This document shows positions 39,860-47,710 of a stretch of 64,000 bases of DNA, piece by piece. The notes under the pieces are model-generated. The model searched no databases and was not told the origin of the DNA. It saw only the letters and a program-made list of their open reading frames with translations. Numbering within the stretch: position 1 is the stretch's first letter; each line of letters opens with the position of its first letter. A program made the position numbers and the translations under genes. Source of the stretch: Actinomycetota bacterium (GTDB lineage Bacteria > Actinomycetota > Thermoleophilia > Gaiellales > Gaiellaceae); NCBI GenBank assembly GCA_003134505.1, contig PLBK01000015.1:71276-135275 (forward strand), written 5' to 3'.

Positions 39860-40640
39860 GCTCCTGTTCTGGCCGGCGCTCCTCGCCTACAGCGAGGCGG
39901 CCGTCGCCTATGCTGGCAACGCACGCCGGCCGGGGCGAGCCGGGCGCTTCGCGACCTGGGGCGTCAGGGTCGGCTGGCTCGCGCAGACCGCGCTCCTCGG
40001 CGTGCAGGCCGAGAGGAGCGACGGCTTCCCCTGGGACACGTGGGCGGGCTCGCTCGACCTGTTCGTCTGGCTCGTCGTCACGGCCTACCTGTTCTGGGGC
40101 TGCCGCAGCCGGTTCCGGCTGCTCGGGCTCGCGGTCATGCCTCCCGCGGTCGGCCTGCTCTTCGCCGCCTGGCTCGGCGGCGCCACGAAGACGCACGTGA
40201 ACGATGCGTACTCGTCGGCGTTCCTGGCGCTCCACGTCGGGCTGGTCCTGGCCGCGTTCGCCGGGTTCACGCTCTCGGCCGGCCTGGCCGCGCTCTATCT
40301 CTGGCAGGAGCGCCGCCTGAAGCTCCACCGGGCGGGCGGCTTGCTCGGGCGGGCGCCGTCGCTCGTCACGCTCGATGCGCTGGAGGGACGCGTGGTCGCG
40401 TTCGCCGTCCCGGCGCTGACCGGCGGGATCGTCGCCGGCTTCGTCCGGCTGCGCTCCCACGGGGGTTCGGTCGACGCGCTGATGATCGTGACCCTCGTGA
40501 CCTGGGCCGTGTTCGCCGCCTATCTCGTCCTCCGCCACGGCCTCGGGTGGCGTGGCCGCCGCGCCGCCTATCTCGTCCTCGCCGGGTTCGCGCTCGTCGT
40601 CGTCGCGCGTCTCGGCCTGCCGCTCACCCATTTCGCATGA
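39852..40640 (+). CDS. CcsA/HemX-type cytochrome c assembly membrane protein
   Basis: A 262-residue protein of about eight hydrophobic helices, with 'ERSDGFPWDTWAGSLDLFVWLVV' (tryptophan-rich loop), 'SSAFLALHVGLVLAAFAGFTLSAGLAALYLWQERRLK' and further helices, matching the CcsA/HemX/CcmF heme-handling group. HemX in Bacillus lies next to hemA and regulates it; the same adjacency holds here. The start is TTG at 39852 overlapping ccmD. It is either an assembly factor or a HemA regulator. Confidence 0.8.
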   Translation: MAELLFWPALLAYSEAAVAYAGNARRPGRAGRFATWGVRVGWLAQTALLGVQAERSDGFPWDTWAGSLDLFVWLVVTAYLFWGCRSRFRLLGLAVMPPAVGLLFAAWLGGATKTHVNDAYSSAFLALHVGLVLAAFAGFTLSAGLAALYLWQERRLKLHRAGGLLGRAPSLVTLDALEGRVVAFAVPALTGGIVAGFVRLRSHGGSVDALMIVTLVTWAVFAAYLVLRHGLGWRGRRAAYLVLAGFALVVVARLGLPLTHFA

Positions 40641-41914
40641 ACCTGCTGCTGGTCGGCATCTCGCATCGCGTCGCACCGGTGGAGCTGCGCGAGCGCGTCG
40701 CTCTCGACGGCGACGAGGCAGCGGCGCTGGCCCGCGAGCTGGCGGCCGAGGGGTGCGAGGCGGTCTGCCTGTCGACCTGCAACCGCACGGAGCTCTACCT
40801 CGCGGGCGGGACGGCACCGGACGTGGCCGAACGGGCCGTGGCTGCGCTGGCCGAGCGGGCGGGGCTGGAGGAGGGCAGGCTCCGGGCGGTGCTCTACCGG
40901 CTCGAGGACGAGGCCGCCGGCATCCACCTGTTCCGGGTCGCGGCCGGCCTCGACTCGATGGTTCCGGGTGAAGGAGAGATTCTGGGTCAGGTGCGCGCGG
41001 CCTTCGAGGTCGGCCAGCCGGGCCCGCTGCTCGACCGGCTCTTCCGCCAGGCGATCCACGCGGGCAAGAAGGTGCGAACCGAGACCGCGATCGCCGAGAG
41101 CCCTGCGTCGGTCTCCTCGGCCGCAGCGGCGCTCGCGGAGCAGGTGTTCGGAGATCTGACCGGCTGCCGCGTGCTGCTCGTCGGGGCAGGCAAGATCGGC
41201 GAGCTGGCCGCACGCAACCTCGGCTCGCGCGGCGCCGAGATCGCGGTCGTCGCGAACCGGTCGCTCGAGAAGGCGCAAGAGCTTTCCGGCCGGTTCGGCG
41301 GTCGGGCGATCTCCCTCGAGGAGCTTCCGACCGCGCTCGCCGGGATCGACGTCGTGCTCTCGTCGACGAGCGCCTCGGGCCACGTGCTGACGCGGGAGGA
41401 CGTGGCGCGAGCGCTCCGTGACCGGAAGGGGCGGCCGCTCTTCCTGATCGACATCGCCGTGCCCCGTGACCTCGATCCCGCGATCCACGATCTCGACGGC
41501 TGCTACCTGTACGACATCGACGATCTCGAGAGCGTCGTCGCCGAGACTTTGGCCGGCCGGCGGCGCGAGGCCGGTCGCGCGGAGGCGATCGTCCTCGACG
41601 AGGCTGAGCGCTTCCGGGCCTGGGAGGCGTCCCGAGAGGTGGTGCCCGCGATCGCGTCGCTGCGCGCGCTGGCCGAGGAGATCCGGGAGAGCGAGCTCGA
41701 CCGCGCCCGAGCCCGGCTGGAGCGGCTGACGGAGGCGGAGCGACGCGCCGTGGAGGCGGTGACGTCGCGCATCGTCGACAAGCTTCTGCACGTGCCGACG
41801 GTGAAGATGAAGGAGGCCGCCGCCGGCGCGGATGGTGCCGTCTACGCGGACGCGCTCCGCCACCTCTTCGGTCTCGGTGACGATGCTGCTTCGAGTCGGC
41901 ACCCGCGGCAGTAG
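40637..41914 (+). CDS. hemA: Glutamyl-tRNA reductase
   Basis: HemA makes glutamate-1-semialdehyde, the first committed step of C5 heme synthesis. The 425-residue product has 'VGISHRVAPVELRER', the catalytic Cys in 'CLSTCNRTELYL', 'GEGEILGQVRAAFE', an NADPH-binding 'VLLVGAGKIGELAARNL' and the C-terminal dimerisation helix. Start ATG overlaps the upstream stop. The end overlaps hemC by 32 bp. Confidence 0.96.
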   Translation: MNLLLVGISHRVAPVELRERVALDGDEAAALARELAAEGCEAVCLSTCNRTELYLAGGTAPDVAERAVAALAERAGLEEGRLRAVLYRLEDEAAGIHLFRVAAGLDSMVPGEGEILGQVRAAFEVGQPGPLLDRLFRQAIHAGKKVRTETAIAESPASVSSAAAALAEQVFGDLTGCRVLLVGAGKIGELAARNLGSRGAEIAVVANRSLEKAQELSGRFGGRAISLEELPTALAGIDVVLSSTSASGHVLTREDVARALRDRKGRPLFLIDIAVPRDLDPAIHDLDGCYLYDIDDLESVVAETLAGRRREAGRAEAIVLDEAERFRAWEASREVVPAIASLRALAEEIRESELDRARARLERLTEAERRAVEAVTSRIVDKLLHVPTVKMKEAAAGADGAVYADALRHLFGLGDDAASSRHPRQ

Positions 41915-42716
41915 GCTCGCGCTCACGCAGGCCGAGCAGGCGGCGGAGCGGCTGCGGCGACCGGGGGTGGAGATCGCGCTCGTCCCGATCACGACCGCGG
42001 GCGACCGCGACCGGACGCGGCCGTTCGGCGAGATCGGAGGGCGCGGCGTCTTCGTCAAGGAGCTCGAGGAGGCGCTGCTCGCCGGCCGGATCGACGTCGC
42101 CGTCCACTCCGCGAAGGATCTGACCGCCACCGAGGTCGACGGCCTGGCGGTGGGGGCATATCTCCCCCGCGAGGATCCGCGCGACGCTCTCTGCGGTTCG
42201 GACGGGTTGCGGCCGGGAATGCGCATCGGCACCGCGTCGGTGCGGCGGCGCGCTCAGCTGCTCGCGCTGGAGCCCTCCCTCCGGGTCGAGCCGCTGCGCG
42301 GGAACATCGACACACGCCTGCGCAAGCGCGGCGAGCGGGGGCTCGACGCCGTGGTGCTCGCGGCCTGCGGGCTCGACCGGCTCGGGCTGGGAGCCGAGAT
42401 CGGGTACCGCTTCGAGCCCGGCGAGATGCTGCCGGAGGCAGGCCAGGGCGCCTTGGCGATGCAGGTTCGGCGTGGCGAGGAGCTCCTCGTCGCGGCGGCG
42501 GACGACGCGGAGACGCGTCGGCGGGTGGAGGCGGAGCGTCGCTGCGTGGCGGTCGTCGGCGCCGGGTGCCTCGCGCCGGTGGCTGCGCACCATGACGGCG
42601 ACGGCCTCGAGGGGCTGGTCGCAGACGAGGACGGCCGCTGGATCGAGCGCCGCCGCGGCGACGATCCCGAAGCGCTCGGCCGCGAGCTTGCCTCGGCCGC
42701 CTCGGCGCACGCCTGA
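41883..42716 (+). CDS. hemC: Hydroxymethylbilane synthase (porphobilinogen deaminase)
   Basis: The 277-residue product starts MLLRVGTRGSRLALTQAEQ and has 'VFVKELEEALLAGRIDVAVHSAKDL', 'GTASVRRRAQLLA', 'LRGNIDTRLRK' and the dipyrromethane-binding Cys in 'VVGAGCLAPVAAH'. It polymerises four porphobilinogens. The stop overlaps the hemD ATG by one base. Confidence 0.96.
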   Translation: MLLRVGTRGSRLALTQAEQAAERLRRPGVEIALVPITTAGDRDRTRPFGEIGGRGVFVKELEEALLAGRIDVAVHSAKDLTATEVDGLAVGAYLPREDPRDALCGSDGLRPGMRIGTASVRRRAQLLALEPSLRVEPLRGNIDTRLRKRGERGLDAVVLAACGLDRLGLGAEIGYRFEPGEMLPEAGQGALAMQVRRGEELLVAAADDAETRRRVEAERRCVAVVGAGCLAPVAAHHDGDGLEGLVADEDGRWIERRRGDDPEALGRELASAASAHA

Positions 42717-43354
42717 TGCGCGTGATCGTCACGCGGCCCGAGGGACAGGCCGGCGAGCTGGCCGACCGCCTGCGCGCGCTCGGGCACGAGGTCGTGCTCT
42801 GCCCGCTCGTGCGCATCGAGCCGCTCGGAGACGGGCCTGTCGACGTGTCCTCGTACGACTGGGTGATCGTCACGAGCGCGAACGGCGCACGGGAGCTCGC
42901 GCGGCGACTTCAGGGCCGCCCGCGCCGGCTCGCCGCGATTGGGCCTGCGACCGCCGCCGCGCTGGCCGACCACGGGCTCGTGGCCGACCTCGTCCCGCGA
43001 GTCTCGACCCAGGAGGGCCTGCTCGCGGAGCTGCAGCAGCCCGCGGGCAAGGTTCTGGTCGCGGCTGCCGAAGGGGCCCGCCGTCTCCTCGTCGACGAGC
43101 TCGGCGCGGACTTCGTCCCGCTCTACCGGACGGTCGAGCTGCGGCCTCCGGTTTCCCCGTCCGGCGACCTGGTCGTGCTCACCTCCGGGTCCGCGGCCCG
43201 TGCCTTCGCTGCGCTCGGGTTGGATCTTCCAGCGGTCTCGATCGGGCCGCAAACGACGGCTGCGGCGGAAGCGGCCGGCGTTCGCGTCGTCGCCGAAGCA
43301 GCCGACCACGACCTGGACGGGCTCGTGAATACGATCGCTAGGCTCGGGCCGTGA
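42716..43354 (+). CDS. hemD: Uroporphyrinogen-III synthase
   Basis: A 212-residue two-domain protein starting MRVIVTRPEGQAGELADRLRALG with 'YDWVIVTSANGARELARRL', 'LAAIGPATAAALADHG' and 'LTSGSAARAFAALG...SIGPQTTAAAEAAG', the sparse HemD motifs. It closes hydroxymethylbilane to uroporphyrinogen III. hemB, often next, is absent; a SAM hydrolase follows instead. Confidence 0.92.
   Translation: MRVIVTRPEGQAGELADRLRALGHEVVLCPLVRIEPLGDGPVDVSSYDWVIVTSANGARELARRLQGRPRRLAAIGPATAAALADHGLVADLVPRVSTQEGLLAELQQPAGKVLVAAAEGARRLLVDELGADFVPLYRTVELRPPVSPSGDLVVLTSGSAARAFAALGLDLPAVSIGPQTTAAAEAAGVRVVAEAADHDLDGLVNTIARLGP
43339..43344 (+). promoter_or_regulatory. Putative internal -10 for the SAM hydrolase gene
   Basis: TAGGCT within the hemD 3' end is followed after 6 bp by the GTG at 43351, so a leaderless transcript could start here independently of the hem genes. 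Confidence 0.35.
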
Positions 43355-44160
43355 TCATCACCTTCCTGACCGACTTCGGGCTGCAGGACGACTTCGTCGG
43401 CACGTGCCACGGGGTGATGAAGCGGATCGCGCCGGACGCGGACATCATCGACATCACCCACGGCATCGGCCCGCAGCAGGTGCTCCAGGGCGCACTCGTC
43501 CTCGCCGGCACGCTCCCGTACATGCCGGAGGGCGTGCACCTGGCGGTCGTCGATCCGGGGGTCGGCACCGATCGGAAGGCGCTCGCCTTGCGCGGTGCGG
43601 ACGGCCGGCTCTACGTCGGGCCGGACAACGGCCTGCTCGTGCCGGCGGCCGAGCGGCTCGGCGGGGTCGCCGAGGCGTGGGAGCTCGAGAACACGGCCTT
43701 CCGGCTCGAGCCCGTCTCCCGGACCTTCCACGGACGCGATCTGTTCGCCCCCGCGGCGGCGCATCTCGCGGCGGGAGTCGATCCGGCCTCGCTCGGCCCT
43801 GTCCTCGATCCGGCCTCGCTCGTCCGTCTCGACGTGCCGGTGGCCGTGATGGGCGACGGCTTCGTGCGAGCGCACGTGCTGATCGTCGACCGCTTCGGGA
43901 ACATCCAGCTCAACCTGACCACGGAGGACCTGTCCCGCGTCGGCATCGAGCCGGGGACGCGGGTGGAGATCGAGCTCGGCCTCCAGCGCTTCTACGCGTC
44001 CGCGGCCCGGACGTTCGCCGACGTGCGCGTGGGCGACATCGTGCTCTACGAGGACGCGTACGGGAACGTGGCGATCGCGATCAACGCCGGGAATGCGGCC
44101 GAGATGCTCGGTGCCCGTCCCGGGGACGAGGTCGGCGTCACCGTCCGTCCCGGGCCCTGA
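43351..44160 (+). CDS. S-adenosyl-L-methionine hydrolase (SAM hydroxide adenosyltransferase family)
   Basis: The 269-residue product starts with 'ITFLTDFGLQDDFVGTCHGVMKRI' and contains 'VVDPGVGTDRKALAL', 'VGPDNGLLVPA', 'TFHGRDLFAPAAAHLA' and 'DRFGNIQLNLT'. These are the Asp, Arg and His motifs of the DUF62 family (duf62/fluorinase relatives), which mostly hydrolyse SAM to adenosine and methionine. The fluorinase-specific insertion is not seen. Confidence 0.92.
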   Translation: MIITFLTDFGLQDDFVGTCHGVMKRIAPDADIIDITHGIGPQQVLQGALVLAGTLPYMPEGVHLAVVDPGVGTDRKALALRGADGRLYVGPDNGLLVPAAERLGGVAEAWELENTAFRLEPVSRTFHGRDLFAPAAAHLAAGVDPASLGPVLDPASLVRLDVPVAVMGDGFVRAHVLIVDRFGNIQLNLTTEDLSRVGIEPGTRVEIELGLQRFYASAARTFADVRVGDIVLYEDAYGNVAIAINAGNAAEMLGARPGDEVGVTVRPGP

Positions 44161-44226
44161 ACTCGCAGCGGGCCGCGAGAGACCTGGTGCTGTGCCGCGC
44201 CCGTCGAGCCGGTCGCGGCGGCGGAG

Positions 44227-44299
44227 TGGCGAGGGCCGGAGTCGAACCGGCGACACCACGGTTTTCAGCCGTGTGCTCTACCGACTGAGCTACCTCGCC
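44227..44299 (-). tRNA. tRNA-Phe (anticodon GAA)
   Basis: The minus strand folds as a tRNA: acceptor GGCGAGG/CCTCGCC, D-arm GCTCAGTCGGTAGAGC, anticodon loop CTGAAAA (GAA, phenylalanine), T-arm CCGGTTCGACTCCGG, discriminator A at 44227. CCA is not encoded. Confidence 0.97.
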
Positions 44300-44355
44300 G
44301 CGCCGCGGAAGTCTAGCGGCCGTGCTTTCCGCGGCCACGACTACGCTTCGTGGCG

Positions 44356-45267
44356 GTGGGCGGAGCGAATGGGACTGCGCCGGTTGCGATCATCGGAGCG
44401 GCGCTCGATCTGGGCCAGGGGCGCCGCGGCGTCGACATGGGCCCGTCGGCGATCCGCTACGCGGGGCTGGACGCGCGCATCGTCGAGCTCGGGCGGGTCT
44501 GTCACGACTGGGGGAACGTCGTCACGCCGGTGGCCGAGTCGATCGCCTTCGGCGACGAGCACGCGCGCTTCCTCGACGAGATCAAGGCGACGTGCGAGCG
44601 CATCGCCGACCTAGTCGCCCGGGCGAAGGAGCGGGGCTACCTGCCACTCGTTCTCGGCGGCGACCATTCGGTGGCGCTCGGCACGCTGGGCGGGCTCGCG
44701 CGCTCGGCCGGCCCCGGGGGAGCGCTGTGGCTCGACGCGCACGGCGACCTGAACCGGCCGGAGACGAGCCCGACCGGCAACGTGCACGGCATGGTGCTGG
44801 CGGCGGCGCTCGGCCTCGCCGGCCCGCTGTTCGAGGGCGAGAAGTGGCCGATCCCCATGGTCGATCCGTCCCGGGTCGCGCTGGTCGGCGTCCGGGCGCT
44901 GGACGAGGGCGAGCGCAACCTGCTCCGCCAGCTCGGGGCGCTCGTCTACACGATGAGCGACGTCGACCGGATCGGCGTCGAGCGCGCGATCCGCGAGTCG
45001 CTCGAGCACATCGCCGGCTCCGGCTTCGTCCACGTCAGCCTCGACATGGACGTCGTCGATCCCGAGGTGGCGCCCGGCGTCGGCACGCCGGTCCGGGGCG
45101 GCTTCTCCTACCGGGAGGCGCACTTCGCACTCGAGCTGGTCGCCGAGTCCGGCCTCGCGGGATCGCTCGAGGTGGTCGAGGTCAACCCGATCCTCGACCG
45201 GGAGAACGCGACCGGCCGGCTCGCGGTGGAGCTGGTCGCGAGCGCGCTCGGCGCCCGGATTCTCTAG
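44356..45267 (+). CDS. Arginase/ureohydrolase family protein
   Basis: The 303-residue product has all manganese motifs: 'VLGGDHSVALGT', 'LWLDAHGDLNRPETSPTGNVHGM', 'VSLDMDVVDPEVAPGVGTPVRGG' and 'VEVNPILD'. The 'TSPTGNVHGM' loop is arginase-like rather than agmatinase-like (arginases: SGNxHGM), so L-arginine to ornithine and urea is the best guess. TACGCT at 44342-44347 sits 8 bp before GTG 44356 and supports this start; GTG 44350 is also in frame. It shares a CTAG stop overlap with osmC. Confidence 0.88.
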   Translation: MGGANGTAPVAIIGAALDLGQGRRGVDMGPSAIRYAGLDARIVELGRVCHDWGNVVTPVAESIAFGDEHARFLDEIKATCERIADLVARAKERGYLPLVLGGDHSVALGTLGGLARSAGPGGALWLDAHGDLNRPETSPTGNVHGMVLAAALGLAGPLFEGEKWPIPMVDPSRVALVGVRALDEGERNLLRQLGALVYTMSDVDRIGVERAIRESLEHIAGSGFVHVSLDMDVVDPEVAPGVGTPVRGGFSYREAHFALELVAESGLAGSLEVVEVNPILDRENATGRLAVELVASALGARIL

Positions 45268-45704
45268 CCCGCGAGCGAGGCGTCGACGGTGATCTCGACG
45301 TTGCCCTCGAGCGCCTTCGAGACCGGGCAGTTGACCTTCGCACCGTCGGCTGCCTCCTTGAACGCCGCGGCGTCGACGCCCGGGACGTCGCCGCTCACGC
45401 GCAGCGCGATCTTGGTCAGGCGGAAGCCGGCGTCGGTCTTGTCGAACTCCGCGGTCGCGTGGGTCTCGAGGTGAGCCGCTGGGCTCCCGGCCTGCGCAAG
45501 CCCGTGTGAGAGCGCCATCGAGAAGCAGCCGGCGAGCGCGGCGGCGATCAGCTCCTCCGGGCTCGACCCGGCGGAGGCGTCCTCGGCGCGGGCACGCCAG
45601 CTCAGCGGGACCCCGCTGACGGCGCCGCTCCCGACCGAGACCGTTCCGGACCCGCTCATCAGGTCACCGTCCCACGTCGCCGATGCAGTGTGCTCAGCCG
45701 CCAT
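45264..45704 (-). CDS. osmC: OsmC/Ohr-family peroxiredoxin-like protein
   Basis: The 146-residue product has 'GSGTVSVGSGAVSGVPLSWRAR', catalytic Cys in 'EELIAAALAGCFSMALSHGLA' and second Cys in 'GAKVNCPVSKALEGNVEITVDA'. OsmC reduces organic hydroperoxides. I chose ATG 45704 because AAGGAGG ends 6 bp upstream of it; the ATG two codons earlier has no spacing. In the ancestral arrangement the gene overlapped the end of rarA and was presumably cotranscribed with it. The integrated element now separates them. Confidence 0.92.
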   Translation of the reverse strand: MAAEHTASATWDGDLMSGSGTVSVGSGAVSGVPLSWRARAEDASAGSSPEELIAAALAGCFSMALSHGLAQAGSPAAHLETHATAEFDKTDAGFRLTKIALRVSGDVPGVDAAAFKEAADGAKVNCPVSKALEGNVEITVDASLAG

Positions 45705-45774
45705 GCTCATCCTCCTTGTCGTTGCTCGCCTGCGGCCGATAGTACTTGCGGCCCTTGAGGTGGTAGGGCACTTC
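45694..45774 (-). pseudogene. rarA: Displaced original 3' end of rarA
   Basis: On the minus strand, in the rarA frame, this segment reads E-VPYHLKGRKYYRPQASN-DKEDEHGG then TGA at 45694-45696. Joined to the rarA body at the GA/TC crossover it makes a continuous C-terminus '...DELKSGTEVPYHLKGRKYYRP...'. GRKYYRP is the conserved RarA tail motif. The fragment is cut off from its gene by the 13.7-kb element. Confidence 0.85.
45766..45774. other. attL half-site of the integrated element
   Basis: GGGCACT (chromosomal arm, 45766-45772) followed by the presumed crossover dinucleotide TC (45773-45774). It is mirrored by TC-AGTGCCC at 59432-59440. The two ends share only CTTC. Confidence 0.8.
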
Positions 45775-45852
45775 GGTATTGACTTCCCGCGCCATCTACG
45801 CGTACATGAGGCGTAGGGCGGATGGGCCGCCCCACGCCGCAAGGGAGGATAG

Positions 45853-47376
45853 ATGGCCACGTTCGACATCTACGTCAGGATCTCGGCCGAGGGTGATCGC
45901 TCGCCCGCCGAGGTTGCGGAGCAGCTCGATCTCTACGAGGCGACGTGCCGCGAGTGGGCTGAGCGGAACGGAATCGAGGTCGGGGAGGTGGCGCGTGAAT
46001 CGAACGTCTCGGGCGCAGCCAAGATCGATGAGCGCGAACTGGGGCACCTGATCCGGCGCGTCGAGGCCGGTGAGTCGGCGGGCATCCTGACGCCGTATCT
46101 CGATCGCTTCGGCCGCGACACCGTCGAAGGGTGCTTGGCGTATCGCCGGATCAAGCAGGCGAGCGGTCGGCTCGTGTGCGTCTCGGACGGCATCGACTCT
46201 GACCGGCCCGGCGACGAGACGATCTTCCAGGTGCGGATGGTCTTCGCCGAGGACTACCTGCGCCGGGTGAACGCGAACTTCCAGGCGCGCATCGACCGGG
46301 CCGCAGCGGCGGGCGCGTACCTCGCCGGGTGGCCGCCTGTCGGCTACGACCGCGATGCCGAGGGTCGGATCACGCCGAACGCGAAGGCGAAGCCGCTCGT
46401 GCGCGAGGCGTTCCGGCGACGGGCGGAAGGCGTGACCGCCGAGGCGATCCGCGACTACCTGCGAGAGAAGGGCAACGGCATCGAGACCCGCGACGAGCGG
46501 AAGCCCGAGGGCAAGAAAGCGCTGCGCCCGTTCGACAACATCTCGAAGGGCGGCGTACGGCACATGCTCGCGAACCGCGCTTACCTCGGCGAGTCTCGCG
46601 TGCGGACGGAGCGGAAGGGCGAGCCGCGCACGATCCTGAACGCGCATCCGCCAATCGTGACCGAGGACGAGTGGGAGCGGGCGCGGGCGGCGGGCGGCCT
46701 GTATCACCCGCGCAACGGCCGATGGGCTTCGCGCTCTCGGCTGCGCGGACTCGTGCAGTGCCCGAACGGCCATCGGATGAAGGTCGGGGCCTCCGGTCGG
46801 CGTCCTGGCCCCGAGCCTGCGCGAGCCGCCTACATCTGCACGCATGAGACCTGCAACGCGCGGGCAGCGATTCTCGCCGAGCCACTGGACGAGTTCATCG
46901 CCGGGCTGCTGCAGATGGCCGTCGTCACCGACGTGCCCGAGGTGATCGCGGTGCTGGCGGGCGACGATCGCTACCAGCGCGCCCTGACCGCCGTCGAGGC
47001 TGCGAGAACGGAGCTGGACGCGTACATCGAGACGGTGAAGGTCTCCGACGTGGGCCGCGACAGCTGGATCCGAGGCAAGGAAGCCCGACAGGCCGCGCTC
47101 GACGCCGCTCGTGCTGAGCTACGAGCGACTCCAGCCCCGACGCCGTTCAGGAAGGCTGCTCGCGGTAGGGCGATGACGTTCGAGGAGGCGCTGCCGGGTC
47201 TGGAGCGAGACGAGTTCGCCCGGTTCGTGGATCGTGTGGTCGTGAGGCCGGTGGGCCGGGGCAAGCGGGTGCCCTTCTACGAGCGGCTGGAGGTGTACTG
47301 GGTCGGGGCCGAGGATCCAGCTGACCTGTCGCTGGCGATCCCGACCGAAGAAGTGCTCTACGAGGTGGCGGCATGA
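45853..47376 (+). CDS. Large serine recombinase (site-specific integrase)
   Basis: The 507-residue product has the resolvase catalytic domain with the nucleophile in 'YVRISAEGDRSP' and the Arg-containing 'LTPYLDRFGRDT', a recombinase domain ('GWPPVGYDRDAEGRITPNAKAKPLVREAFRRRAEG'), a zinc ribbon with CxxxH/CxxxxC-like residues ('VQCPNGHRMKV...YICTHETCNAR') and a C-terminal coiled-coil region. The Cys pair of the ribbon is partly replaced by His. It lies 79 bp from attL, as serine integrases usually do. AGGGAGG precedes the ATG. It would integrate and, with a directionality factor, excise the element. Confidence 0.95.
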   Translation: MATFDIYVRISAEGDRSPAEVAEQLDLYEATCREWAERNGIEVGEVARESNVSGAAKIDERELGHLIRRVEAGESAGILTPYLDRFGRDTVEGCLAYRRIKQASGRLVCVSDGIDSDRPGDETIFQVRMVFAEDYLRRVNANFQARIDRAAAAGAYLAGWPPVGYDRDAEGRITPNAKAKPLVREAFRRRAEGVTAEAIRDYLREKGNGIETRDERKPEGKKALRPFDNISKGGVRHMLANRAYLGESRVRTERKGEPRTILNAHPPIVTEDEWERARAAGGLYHPRNGRWASRSRLRGLVQCPNGHRMKVGASGRRPGPEPARAAYICTHETCNARAAILAEPLDEFIAGLLQMAVVTDVPEVIAVLAGDDRYQRALTAVEAARTELDAYIETVKVSDVGRDSWIRGKEARQAALDAARAELRATPAPTPFRKAARGRAMTFEEALPGLERDEFARFVDRVVVRPVGRGKRVPFYERLEVYWVGAEDPADLSLAIPTEEVLYEVAA

Positions 47377-47582
47377 GCGACGGACACCTCAGCCCGCTCC
47401 AGCGATGCTGGGTGCTGCTGGACGACCTGGAGGATCGCGTGCGCCGTGAAGGGCTTCAGGTGACCGCCGATGACCTGGCCCTGGCGAAGCGGTTCCTGAT
47501 GGAGCACGACGAGGAAGCCGATGCTGGGCGCTTTCCAGGCGGTGCGATGGGTGCCTCCTGGGGCGAGGGCAGCGTAGAGTAA
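47373..47582 (+). CDS. Small acidic protein coupled to the recombinase
   Basis: The 69-residue product (MSDGHLSPLQRCWVLLDDLE...) overlaps the recombinase stop by ATGA. It is predicted helical with no family recognised. Recombination directionality factors are small and often near the integrase, so that is one possibility, but nothing in the sequence proves it. A strong UUCG hairpin lies just downstream. Confidence 0.6.
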   Translation: MSDGHLSPLQRCWVLLDDLEDRVRREGLQVTADDLALAKRFLMEHDEEADAGRFPGGAMGASWGEGSVE

Positions 47583-47610
47583 AAGCCAGCCTCACTCCTC
47601 CTACAGGCTC

Positions 47611-47634
47611 CGCAGCTCGCTTCGGCGAGCTGCG
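47611..47634 (+). terminator. Hairpin with UUCG tetraloop
   Basis: CGCAGCTCGC and GCGAGCTGCG pair perfectly (10 bp) around TTCG. It lies 29 bp after the stop of the small acidic gene. There is no T-tract, so termination would need help, but as an RNA this is very stable. Confidence 0.6.
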
Positions 47635-47638
47635 TCGT

Positions 47639-47688
47639 GTTGACGGATAACCGGTCAACTCGTGCAGAGCGAATGAGGCGGATAACCG
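47639..47688. promoter_or_regulatory. Repeated operator-like motif upstream of the Cys-rich gene
   Basis: CGGATAACCG occurs at 47644-47653 and again at 47679-47688, 35 bp apart. The first copy lies inside an interrupted palindrome GTTGAC-9 bp-GTCAAC (47639-47659). The second ends 22 bp upstream of the next ATG, a place where a regulator would overlap the promoter. Confidence 0.5.
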
Positions 47689-47710
47689 TCACGGCAGATA
47701 CCCTGCGGGG

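Noticed and set aside
43351-44160. Fluorinase
   Set aside because: The protein belongs to the same superfamily, but I see no fluorinase-specific insert, and SAM hydrolases are far more common.
45705-45869. Longer OsmC reading from 45869
   Set aside because: It would cross attL and overlap the recombinase start; the AAGGAGG site and family N-terminus support 45704.
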